Source: Lagopus muta (taxonomy: Eukaryota; Chordata; Aves; Galliformes; Phasianidae). Taken from it: a DNA stretch of 64,000 nt. Of the stretch, positions 32,585-44,500 are shown one piece after another. The stretch spans positions 496,001 through 560,000 of the forward strand of contig NC_064466.1 of assembly GCF_023343835.1 (NCBI RefSeq), in the 5' to 3' direction. Under the pieces are notes generated by a model. The model was not told the DNA's origin. It searched no databases and saw only the letters and a program-made list of their open reading frames with translations. The translations under genes and the position numbers were made by a program. Within the stretch, counting starts at the first letter, position 1, and each line of letters starts with the position of its first letter.

Positions 32585-35500
32585 ATGGAGCCGGGATACG
32601 GCGGTACGTACGGTCCGGGGGCTGCAGGGGGCGGCCGGGCCCTCCCCGGTACCTCCCGGGGCCTTTCCGATCCCTCGGGGCCTCCTCGCCGCATCAACAA
32701 CGGTTAAACCTAAGGGGAGGCGTTGTGCCCGCCCTCTGTGAGGGGGAGCCGCAGCCCATTGGCTGAGCGGAGAGTCGCTCAGCTCGGGGCGGCCGCTGAT
32801 AGGCTGATGGGTTGTGAGGCTCCGGGGGATGGGGGGAGGGGGGGCGAGAATGTGGGGGAAAAAAACGGGGAGGGCAGATGGGGGGGGGATTCGGTGCCCC
32901 CCCGTTGTGGGTTACCCTCGTGGGGGTGTTTCGGTGTTGAGGGGGAGGAAGCGGAGCGGGGGCCCGGTGCTGGCGGAGCCTCAAAATGGCGGCGGTGCGG
33001 CCACGCCCCAGCAGAACCCCTGAAAAAACACTGAGAGGCGGGGGGGGGGGGATCATTGCGACCCCCAGTGCGTGAGGTGACCTCGTAAAGTGGGGGAGAG
33101 GGAAATGTGTGCGGGCAGGGAGTGGTGGGTTGGGGCATTAAGTTCAGAAAGTGGGGATTTAGGTTGATGTGAGGAGGGAAGGTTTTATTGCCTTCAAGGA
33201 CCTTTCCCAGCCCAACTCGTACTTTGATCTTTCAGGACCCTTCCAACCCGATCATTCTGTTGAGCTTTGAGACCCCTTTATATCCAACCATTCTGTGGCA
33301 CTGTGGTTTTATGGACTTTCAAGGACCTTTCTGGCCCATTCTGTGGTTCTGTGATCTTTAAGGACCCTTCCAACCTGAGTCGTGCTGTGATGGTGCAGTT
33401 CTGTGATCTTCAAAGACCCTTCCAACCCAACTCATTCTGTGATTTTCTGATCTTTAAGGACCTTTCCAACCCAACCCATTCTGTGGTTCTGCGATCTTCA
33501 AAGACCCTCCCACCCCCAAGCATTCTGTGATTCTGTGAAATTTAAGGCCCCTTCCAACCCATTCTGTCGTTCTTTGGTTCTGTGATTTTTAAGGGCTCTT
33601 CAACTCAGCCATCCCATGGGGATAGGCTGTGGCACATCTGACCTAAAACCAGGCATTTTGGCCTCAAAATCCACCTCACGCTCTGCCCCCTGTGATGCAC
33701 TCTGTAGATCATTTTATGAAGGGGTCAGTGATGCTCTGGGTGTAAAAACTGCCTTTTATTTCCCAAATGTTTCATGAGTTTTCTTCTTGGGAGATGCCTG
33801 CTGATAAGACACTGCTGACACCTGGGTTGTTCATAACTCTCACTAGGGTAGCGCGGATCTCATGCAGCTCTCTGAGTAGGTGTTCCCTAGGGAAAGGGTT
33901 GAGCTGGGCTTTGTTTTCTGATTGGTTTTAAGGTAATTAAGGGCAGAAAGTGAAACCGTGTTGGAAAAAACACCGTATCCTGAAACCAGCTTCCTTACTT
34001 TGTGTTCTTCTTGCAGGTTATGGCTCCTGGAGTACTGGAGCCACCAACGCACAAGGTGAATTGCTTTACATTGATATATGCATTAAACAAACAAACAAGT
34101 GGGGAAATATCTCTCGGAGCTGAATCCATCTTTCTTCTTTCCCTCAGGTACCTACGCAGCGGGTGCGACAAGCTGGCAAGGTGGGTGCTACACGGAGCTG
34201 CCATCCCAAAAAAAAGCCCCCAAGCCGCTGTCTGGGAGCAGACAAAGAGGGAAGATGGCGCAGCAAGGCAGCAGCCCTAACTGCTCTCGGTTCTATTGTA
34301 GGCATGGCGGCAAAGGAGAACTACGAGGGGTCCTCGTGGCAGAGCTGGCAGTCCCACTACGAGAGCCCCAGGGCGGACATGGGGAAGGCTGCACAAGGTC
34401 AGAGGTCCCTTCAAACCCAAACCATTTGTGTGACCTTCAAGGGACCCTTCCACTCCAAACCATTCTATCACTCTATGGTTCTGTAATCCTTAAGGAACTT
34501 TCCAACCCATCCATTTTGTGATTTCATGGTTCTGTGACTTTTAAGGACCTTCCGACCTATTTCATCATGCCATGATCTCAAAGGACCCTTCCAACACAAG
34601 CTGTCCTATGCTCCTGCAACTTTTCAACCCAACCAGTTTCTAGGATTCTGTGGTTCTGTGAACTGTAAGGACCCATTCCCACCCAGGCATTTTTAGGATT
34701 CCATGGTTCTGTGACGTTTAAGGACCATTCCAACCCAACCAGTTTCTAGGAATCGGTATTTTTTTAACCATTAAGGACCGTTCCAACCCGACCAGTTTTA
34801 GGGTTCCATGGTTCTGTGACCTTTAAGATCAGTTCCAACCCAACCAGTTCTGGGGTTCCATGGTTCTGTGACCTATAAGGACCATTCCAACCTAAGCAGT
34901 TCTAGGGTTCCATGGATCTGTGACCTTTAAGGACCATTCCAACCCAAGCAGTTCTGGGATTCCATGGTTCTGTGACCTTTAAGTTCAGTTCCAACCCATC
35001 CAGTTCTGGGGTTCCATGGTTCTGTGACCTTTAAGTTCCATTCCAACACAACCAGTTCTAGTGTTCCGTGGTTCTGTGACTTTTAAGGACCATTCCATCC
35101 CAAGCATTTCTGGGGTTCCATGGTTCTGTGACCTTCAAGGACCATTCCAACACAACCAGTTCTGGATTTCCATGGTTCTATGACCTTTAAGGACTATTCC
35201 AATCCAACCAGTCTGGGATTCCATTGTTCTGTGACCTTTAAGGTCCATTCCAACCCAACCAGTTCTAGGGTTCCATGGTTCTGTGACCTTTAAGTTCCAT
35301 GCCAACCCAACCAGTTGTAGGGTTCCATGGTTCTGTGACCTTCAAGGACCATTCCAACCCATCGAGTTCTAGGGTTTCATGGTTCTTTGACCTTTAATGA
35401 CCATTCCAACCCAACCAGTTCTGGGGTTCCACGGTACTGTGACCTTTAATGACCATTCCAACCCAACCAGTTCTGGGGTTCCACGGTACTGTGACCCTTT

Positions 35501-38500
35501 AGGACCATTCCAACCCAACCAGTTGTAGGGGTTCCATGGTTCTGTGACCTTTAAGGACATTCCATCCCAAGCAGTTCTGGGGTTCCATGGTTCTGTGACC
35601 TTTAAGTTCCATTCCAACACAACCAGTTCTAGTGTTTCCATGCTTCTGTGACCTTCAAGGACCATTCCAACCCAACCTTTTCTAGTGTTCCATGGTTCTG
35701 TGACTTTTAAGGACCATTCCAACCCAACCAGTTCTGGGGTTCCATGGTTCTGTGACCTTTAAGTTCAGGTCCAACCCAACCTTTTCTAGGGTTCCATGGT
35801 TCTGTGACCTTTAAGGGACCATTCCAACCCAATCAGTTCTGGCATTTCATTGTTCTGTGAACTTTAAGGACCATTCCAACCGCAACCAGTTCTAGGGTTC
35901 TATGGGTTCTGTGACCTCTTAGTTCCATTCCAACCCAACCAGTTCTAGTGTTCCGTGCTTCTGTGACCATTAAGGACCATTCCAAGCCAACCAGTTCTGG
36001 GATTCCATTGTTCTGTGACCTTCCAGGACCATTCCAACCCAACAATTTCTAGGGTTCCATGGTTCTGTGATCTTTAAGGACCATTCCATCCCAACCAATT
36101 TTAGGGTTCCTATGGTTCTGTGACCTTTTAGGACCCATTCCCAACCCAGTTATTTTTTGGGTCCAGTTGTTCTTTGATCTTTAAGTACCTTTTCAACTAA
36201 TTGATTTTGTCAGTGCTTTCATGATCTTCAAGGAAGCTTCCCACTCATCATTGTATTGTTATGTAGTCTTTTGGGACCCAACCATTCCATGGTTCTGTGT
36301 TGTTCAAAGATCTTTCCAACCCATGCCAAGTTTGTATGTTCTTGAAGGACGTTCTAGTCCATCCCCTTCCAGGACTTTATGATCTTTAGGGACTCTTCCA
36401 GCCCCATCCCTTCCATATTTCTATGATCTCGAAGGATCCTTCCTCTCCAACCCAGACTGTGGTTATGTAATCTTTAATGACCCATCCAACCCAACATTCC
36501 ATGGTTCCATGATCTTTAAGGACCCATCCAACCCAGCCATTCCATGGTTCCATGATCTTTAACGACCCATCCAACCCAGCCATTCCATGCTTCCATGATC
36601 TTTAACGACCCATCCAACCCAGCCATTCCATGCTTCCATGATCTTTAACGACCCATCCAACCCAGCCATTCCATGCTTCCATGATCTTTAACGACCCATC
36701 CAACCCAGCCATTCCACCGTTCCATGATCTTTAAGAACCCAACCATTCCTTGGTTCCACAATCTTTAAGAACTCATCCAACCCAACCATTCCATGGTTCC
36801 ACGATCTTGAAGCACCCTTCCAACGCCGTCCATTCTGTGATTCCATGATTTTAAGGACCCTTCCACCCCCAGCATTCCATCATCCCATGGTTCCGACACC
36901 CAAACCCACCCCCCAACCCCAACACCTTCGCGATGCCGCCCTCATCCCATCTTCCCTCCTCCAGGCTACGAAGGCTATGACTACTACAGCGCCCCGAGCT
37001 CGGCTCCGGCACCGCTGCCAGCTACAGCTACGGCCCCACTGCCACCCCCAGCTCCTGGGCACACCCCCAAAGCCCCCGAGCTGCCCCTCAGCGACGTCGG
37101 CATCGCCTCGTACGGCAGCGATCCCGCTCCCAGCGACAACTCCGACTCCATCATCGCCAAAATCAACCAGCGCCTCGACATGCTGTCCAAGGAGGGCAGC
37201 GGCGGGGCTGGGGAAGGCGTGGAGGAGCAGGAGAGGTGAGTGTGCCATTGTGCTGGAGTTAGCGATACTGAAAAGAAGCAGACTTTGGTCTGGTGTGGTT
37301 TTAATTTCAGATTGGGTTGATCTGATTGCGCTGGATCCGGCGTTCATTGAGTGATGAGCTTAGCTGATTAGCTTTCAGCTGGCCCCACGTCTGCACGCCT
37401 TCTAGCAAAGAAACGCAGCGATGAAAGAATCATTTTGCCTAATTGTTTGTTGTTGGTGGTTGTCTTTTTTTTTGGCTTTTTTTTTTTTTTGCTTAGGAGC
37501 TTTGAGGTTTTTCTTAATGGGTTTCTGGAACTCTTTTTGCTGTTTCTTTTTGTGCCTTTTTGCTCCTGGCTTTTGGAGCTCTCCTTTTACTGATGGAGCC
37601 CTTTCTGTGCCCCCCAGGGCTGTGGAGCTCCTTGTGTCCATAGTAAGTTTCCCAACCCCCTTTTCATCCGCGTCCCCTTTTCCTCGAGGCTCCGTTCATT
37701 TGTTTTCTTCTCCAAATCACGGTGCCAAGCACACAGATCCTCCAGGCCGACACAGACACCCACATTTAGAATCCTCTTCCATTTTTCTGGCCGGGCACAT
37801 TTGAATTGTGACCCATCCAGGCTCACACACCCTACAACCAAACGCAAACACCCGTATTTAGAACGCTCCTCCACTGGAGCGCTCAACTGAGCTACAGCTC
37901 ACCACAAAGGCTGCGCCGTTCGCCCTCTGACTCTTCCCCTCTCCTCTCTTCCCCTCTCCTCTCTTCTCTTCTCTTCCCTTCCCCTTCCCCTTCCCTTCCC
38001 TTCCTCCCTTCCCTTCTCCCTTCCCTTCCCTTCCCTTCCCTTCCCTTCCCTTCCCTTCCCTTCCCTTCCCTTCCCCTTCCCTTCCCCTCCCTTCCCCTCC
38101 CTTCCCCCCTCCCTCCCTCCCCTCCTTCCCCCTCCCTTCCCCTTCCCTTCCCTTCCCTTCCCTTCCCTTCCCTTCCCTTCCCCTTCCCTTCCCTTCCCTT
38201 CCCTTCCCTTCCCTTCCTCCTTCCCTTCCCTTCCCTTCCCTTCCCTTCCCTTCCCTTTCCCTTCCCTTCCTTCCCTTCCCTTCCCCTTCCCTTCCCTTCC
38301 TTCCCTTCCCTCCCCTCCCTCCCCTCCCCTCCCCTCCCCTCCCCTCCCTCCCCTCCCCTCCCCTCCCCTCCCCCTCCCCTCCCCTCCCCTCCCCTCCCCT
38401 CCCCTCCCCTCCCCTCCCCTCCCCTTTCCTCTCCTCACAGCTCCTTCAGGTTCGACTCCTTCGACTCCTACGACTCCCGCTCCTCCCTGCCCGACCACGA

Positions 38501-41500
38501 CGCCTTCCGCTCCCCCTACGACTACGAATCCGGCCCTGACCGCTCCGATTCCTTCGGGAGCCACTTCGACAGCCGCCGGGACCAAACCCGAAGCCGAGGC
38601 GGCGCTTACGGTGCGGTGCGCGGCCGGGGCCAGAACCGACCTCAGAACCGGGGCCCGCCCCAACGCTTACGGTCCGCCCCGAACACTTCATGCCCTCGTC
38701 CCAGCTCCGAGCGGCTGTCGGCGCGCTGGAACGAGCTGAACTACATGGGGGGGCCGCGGCGGGGGGGCCCAACCGCCTGCCCTCCCCTCTTCTCCCCAAG
38801 CCCTGGTCCCCGAATATGGCGACTACGGAGACTATGGGGACTACGGGGATTACGGCGACTACGGGGATTATGGCGACTACGGCGTGATGGGGATGTCGGG
38901 CATGGGAATGGGGCGCTATGGGAGCGCGCCCTACGGATACGGAGCGGGGCGGCAGCGCAGCCAGGAGCGCATGGGCAGCGCACCGTGGCATGGGAACATG
39001 CTGGGGGTGAGTGTGGGGCTGGCGGCGGCTTCTGTCGTCTTAGTGAGTTTGTCTGGCCTTTAATGACCCAAACCCACGGGGGATAAAGACTCCGTGTGCT
39101 TTCCCCTTCCAGATGTGCTCTGCCTGGATGCGGGGCCAGCAGCAAAGCCTGCGTAGAAGTCTGTAGGATCACTTGGGCTGCAGGCCAGCAGCAGATTGTT
39201 CTACGGCTGGATAAAAGCCCATAGGGTCACTTGGGGCTATAAGGCTAGCAGCAACCCTCGATTATAAAGCCTGCAGGGCCAATTAGATGCCCCTTGGCCT
39301 GGCTGTAGGGCCAGCAACAAATCCTCTTCTGGCTAGATCAATGCGTATAGGATCACTTAGAATCATAGAATCATAGAATCACCAAGGTTGGAAAAGACCT
39401 CAAAGCTCATCCAGTCCAAACCGTTCACCTCTTACCAACAGCTCCCACTGAACCACGTCCCTCAACACAACATCCAGCCTTTCCTTCAACACCCCCAGGC
39501 TCGGTGACTCCACCACCTCCCTGGGCATCCATTGCAGTGCCTGACCACCCTTTCTGAACAGCAATTCTTCCTCATGTCCAGCCTGAATCTCCCCTGCCGT
39601 AGCTTGAAACCATTCCCTCTGCTCCTATCCCTGATGACACGAGAGCAGAGGCCGACCCCCAGCTCACTGCAGCCTCCCTTCAGGCAGCCATAGAGAGGCA
39701 GTGAGGTCTCCCCTGAGCTCCTCTTCTCCAGGCTGAACATTCCCAGCTCCTTCAGCCTCTCCTCATCAGCCCTGTGTTCCAGACCCCTCACCATTTCATT
39801 GCCCTCCTTTGAACACGTTCCAGGGCCTCAATGCAGTGAGGGGCCCAAGTGAGTGGCCTTGAGCCACAGCGCCAGAAGCAAAGCTTTTACCAGAACCTGT
39901 AGGGTTACCCAGATGTGTTGAGTAGCTGTAGGGCCCACCCAGCAAAGCCTTTTATCCATAGCGTCGCTCCAGCCTGGCTGTAGCCCTGCATGTTTGAGGC
40001 CTGCAGCAGAAGGCTTCAGCACCGCGCTCGTGGAGCTGCTGGATTGACCGATTTCTCCCCTTTTCAGCCCAAAAGGAGAGGATTCCGAAACCGCTCTGGG
40101 GTCCGATCTGACGGCGAGGGGGGGCGCAAACGGAAACAGTCTCAGAGTGGTGATGAGCCTGACAGCAAAACAGGCAAAGAGCGACAGCGACGGCGACGAC
40201 ACCGACAACGGTACAGGCTGGGAGCTGCCCGTCCTGCTGTGTTTTTAAGCACTGTCCTCATTTAACTTCAGTGTTGAGGCCCCTTTGTGCCCCTCAGCGT
40301 TGTTGTAATGCGTTCGCGGTGCCGCCTTGGCAAAACTGAGTGCCTGAGGGGAGCTGCTGAGTGCCTGCACCCGGACTGAGAGCACAGGGAGCAATTGGGG
40401 GGCTTTTATTTGTGGGTTCTGAGCCATTTTCATGGGCCGTGGTGATGAGTGGTGATGAGCCCTTGTCAGCACCCCTAAAATCATTTCTCTCGCACACAGC
40501 AGATGAGGGCGAAGGAGAGGAGAAGTCAGGAGATGAAGCTGACAAAGGTGTAAGTATGACATTTGTAGGTTTGTTTTTCCAGTCCTTGTGGCCAATATTT
40601 CCTTCTCTTTGCCCTGAGCTGAAAGCCCTGCAGGGGGAGGGCTCAAATTAAGCTCAAATTCCAATCAGGGAGGGGTTTCCTTCACTCCCCCACTCTGTTC
40701 TCAGGCAGGGTGGGGATCAGTGCCTTTTATTTTGGCGGTGAGAATTGCTGGGGAGACAAGGAACAAAAGGAGTTGAACAGTGATGTTCTGTCTTACATCA
40801 ACCCTCCCCTCCCTCCTCATGCTGTCCCCTTTCCCCCTCTGCTTCTTGAGGGGGGAGGAGGGGAAAAGGAAAAGCTCAGATGGCAGTAAATGAAACCCTT
40901 CTGTTCTCTCTCTGTTTTGCAGGAGCGGGGCAGCTGTGGCGGAGGAAGGAAGGTAGGATGTGCTGCAGGTAAAGGCATGCAGCCCCACATTGGCACACAG
41001 GTGCTGCTGGTGCTTTCAGGCTGTTCTCCAGGTGAAGTCGAGGTGGTGGTGTGGTGTTGAAGCTTCCTTCGTGCCCGGCTCTGGGCTCTGGGCTCCTTTT
41101 CCTTGAAGAGTTCAGTGAATTGTTTACTCAGATCGCTCACCTCGCAGCTTTTGGCTCAGAACCCTGCAGATTTTAAATCAGCTGCATCTCAGCCTCACAG
41201 TTACCAAAATTTAGGAAGACAACACGTTGAGCATCTCTCAAGCTGTCCTTAGCTGCAACACGAGCGCTTCTAACATCCATTCTTTTGTTGCTCACTCCTC
41301 TCCAGCAGCCCTGTGGTTGGGAAGCACTGAGGACAGGAGCAGAAATAGTTGTTTGTTCCCAACAAGCGAGCCTTGGCCGGTGTCCCTGTCAGTGTCCTGG
41401 CTGTCTGTGATGCTGAGCTGGGTGCCATTGCTGTCTGCATTGATGGGAGCAGCTCTGGGAGCAGCGGGACAGGAAGCTTTGAGTTTTCCAGACCAAAACA

Positions 41501-44500
41501 TTACAATTCTTGAAGCTGAGATTAAAGAGAGAACGAAAGAACTTTGCTCCTAAGTTCCTCTGCTGGTGAAGGGTGCAGCGGTGAGCGGCTCCTCAGGGAT
41601 CTGTTCTCATGCTATGAGGAGGATGATGATGAGATGAAGAAGAAGAGGGAGAAGCAGAGGAGGAGGGACAGGATGCGTGACCGCGCCATGGACAGGTGAG
41701 CAGCATCCCCCCCTGGGCTGCCTGTCCCCTTCTGTGGGCTCCTCTGTTAGGGATTGCGTGTGCTGGGGCTCTGAGTGCTGATTTCATCAGGTTTTGTTTT
41801 CTCTTTTATGTTCTGTGACCGTTTTATCACGTGGAGAACAGCGTTGGTTTAATGCAGCAAGGTGCTGTAAATCCAGAAGGGCCTATTAATTAGCAAATGA
41901 TGCGGCCTTACCATTAAGGTAACGCAGCATTAATGTAAAAGCAGCGGGCAAGGTGCTCCTGTAGCTCAGGGCTGTCCGAAAGCAGGGAGATTGTCTTTAA
42001 TTTCATTTTCTATGGGACCCTCCTGCAGTTTGACTTGCTGGCTGCTGTTAAGCTTGTGTGGGGCTTTCACATCCTGTCACCTCCTGTTTTAGGGAGCAGC
42101 TGATGCTGCTGAACCCCTGTGGGTGCCGCAGTGATGACAGAGGAGCACTGGAAAACCCAACTGGGGCACTTTGAAAACTAAAATAAACCAAACCAACCCA
42201 AAAACAAAGAGACAGAAACTGCAGCAGGAGGAAACTGCAGTCGCCGTCTTGTTGTCGTCGTCCCAGAAGTTCAGCTTGTTCCTCACCCAGCTCATTCCTT
42301 GCTTTTCTTTCCCTCATTCAGGATCCAGTTCGCCTGCTCTGTCTGCAAATTCCGCAGCTTTGAGGAAGAGGAGATCCAGAAGCACCTCCAGAGCAAGTTC
42401 CACAAAGAACCTTGCGCTACATCGGAACAAGGCTGCCCGACAAGACGGTCGAGTTCCTGCAGGTCCGGATCTTTGCGTGTGGTTTCTGGGCTCAGTTTGG
42501 ATCACTTTGGGCTTTGTGGGGGATGCAGGGGTTTTCTTCTTCACCCCTTTACTGCTGGGCTGTAAATTTCTGTGCACCATTTCTGTGCGTCGCTTTTCTT
42601 GACGCAGTTTCTCCTGGTTTGGCACATTGGGAAGATAAAGCGATGTGTGAATTTAACCAGCCAAGCCAAGGGTGAACGCTCCAGAAGTTCTTTGAATAGA
42701 CAGAGCTGGGGAAAGATGCTGCAGCAGTTCTTTGCCATCTGCACAGACAGAACAGAGAAGGGCCTGAGATGAGGGTTTTATTTTCTGGAGCTGATTGCTG
42801 TTTGCTTTTTGGGGTCAGATAAGCGAGGCTGGTGCCTTCTGGCATCTGGAGGGAGCCACCGTTGTGTCCCAGTGGGGTTATAAAAGCATCGGCCTGGCAG
42901 GGGAAAGCACCCAACGTGCCCCTCAGTTCCCACCTGTTATCATTCATCCTCGTGGTCTTTCTGTGGAGCTGCTGCTGTCATTTGAGGGTCGTTGTGTGGT
43001 GCTGTCGTCCCCTGCAGGAGTACATCGTCAACAGGAACAGGAAGATCGAGAAGCGGCGCCAGGAGCTGACAGAGAAGGAGGGCACGAAGCAGAAGCCGGA
43101 TCCCTTCAAAGGTAAGAGGTGTCCAGCTGGTGCTGGGGGTGTCCTGTGGGGCAGGGTGAGTTTGTTGTCTGTTTGGTAGAAGAAATCATTGTGGGGAGGG
43201 GATGTTGGGGAGGGGGAAGTTGGGGATGTTGGGGAGGGGGATGTTGGGGTGGGGGATGTTGGGGAGGGGGATGTTGGGGGGGATGTTGGGGAGGGGATGT
43301 TGGGGAGGGGGCTGGTTGGGGCCTGGGGGGGGGGATGTTGAGGAGGGGGATGTTGGGGAGGGGGATGTTGAGGAGGGGGATGTTGAGGAGGGGGATGTTG
43401 GGGTGGGGGGATGTTGGGGAGGGGGATGTTGGGGTGGGGGATGTTGGGGTGGGGATGTTGGGGAGGGGGATGTTGAGGAGGGGGATGTTGGGGAGGGGAT
43501 GTTGGGGAGGGGGATGTTAGGAGGGGGATGTTGGGGTGGGGGATGTTGAGGAGGGGGACGCTGGGGAGGGGGATGTTGGGGAGGGGATGTTGGGGTGGGG
43601 GATGTTGGGGTGGGGGATGTTGGGGTGGGGGATGTTGGGGAGGGGGATGTTGAGGAGGGGGACGCTGGGGAGGGGGATGTTGGGGAGGGGGATGTTGGGG
43701 AGGGGGGATGTTGGGTGGGGGGACGTTGGGGAGGGGGATGTTGAGGAGGGGGATGTTGGGGTGGGGGATGTTGAGGAGGGGGATGTTGGGGTGGGGGATG
43801 TTGGGGAGGGGTGATGTTGGGGAGGGGGGATGTTGAGGAGGGGATGTTGGGGAGGGGGATGTTGAGGAGGGGATGTTGAGGAGGGGGATGTTGGGGAGGG
43901 GGATGTTGGGGTGGGGGGATGTTGGGGTGGGGGATGTTGAGGAGCGGGGATGTTGGGGAGGGGGATGTTGGGGAGGGGGGATGTTGGGGATGTTGAGGAG
44001 GGGGATGTTGAGGAGGGGGATGTTGAGGAGGGGGGATGTTGGGGAGGGGGATGTTGGGGAGGGGGATGTTGAGGAGGGGGGATGTTGGGGTGGGGGATGT
44101 TCGGGGAGGGGGATGTAGGGGAGGGGGATGTTGGGGGGGGGGGATGTTGAGGAAGCGGCGGGTGATGTTGGGGAGGGGCAGAAGTGCGGGAGGGGTGTTG
44201 GGGAGGGGGTCTGTTGGGGAGGGGGCTGTCTGTCCGTTCTGTGGTTTCTCCAGCAGCAGACCCGCGAGGCTCGTGGAATAAAAGGAGGCAAGCCTCCAAA
44301 AGCTTGGGCAGAACGCCTCCCTCAACTTCTGCCTCATATCTTCCCATTCCCGCAGGCATTGGCCAGGAGCACTTCTTCAAGAAGATCGAGGCCGCCTCAC
44401 TGCATGGCCTGTGACATGCTGATCCCTGCCCAGAGCCACCTCCTGCAGCGGCACCTGCGCTCCGCAGAGCACAACCCGGAACCGCAGGGTGAGCAGCAGC

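Noticed and set aside
42978-44337. 437- and 383-codon Pro/Ser/Ile-rich minus-strand frames
   Set aside because: They come from the G-rich intronic minisatellite of AKAP8; all frames on that strand are open and no family resemblance exists.
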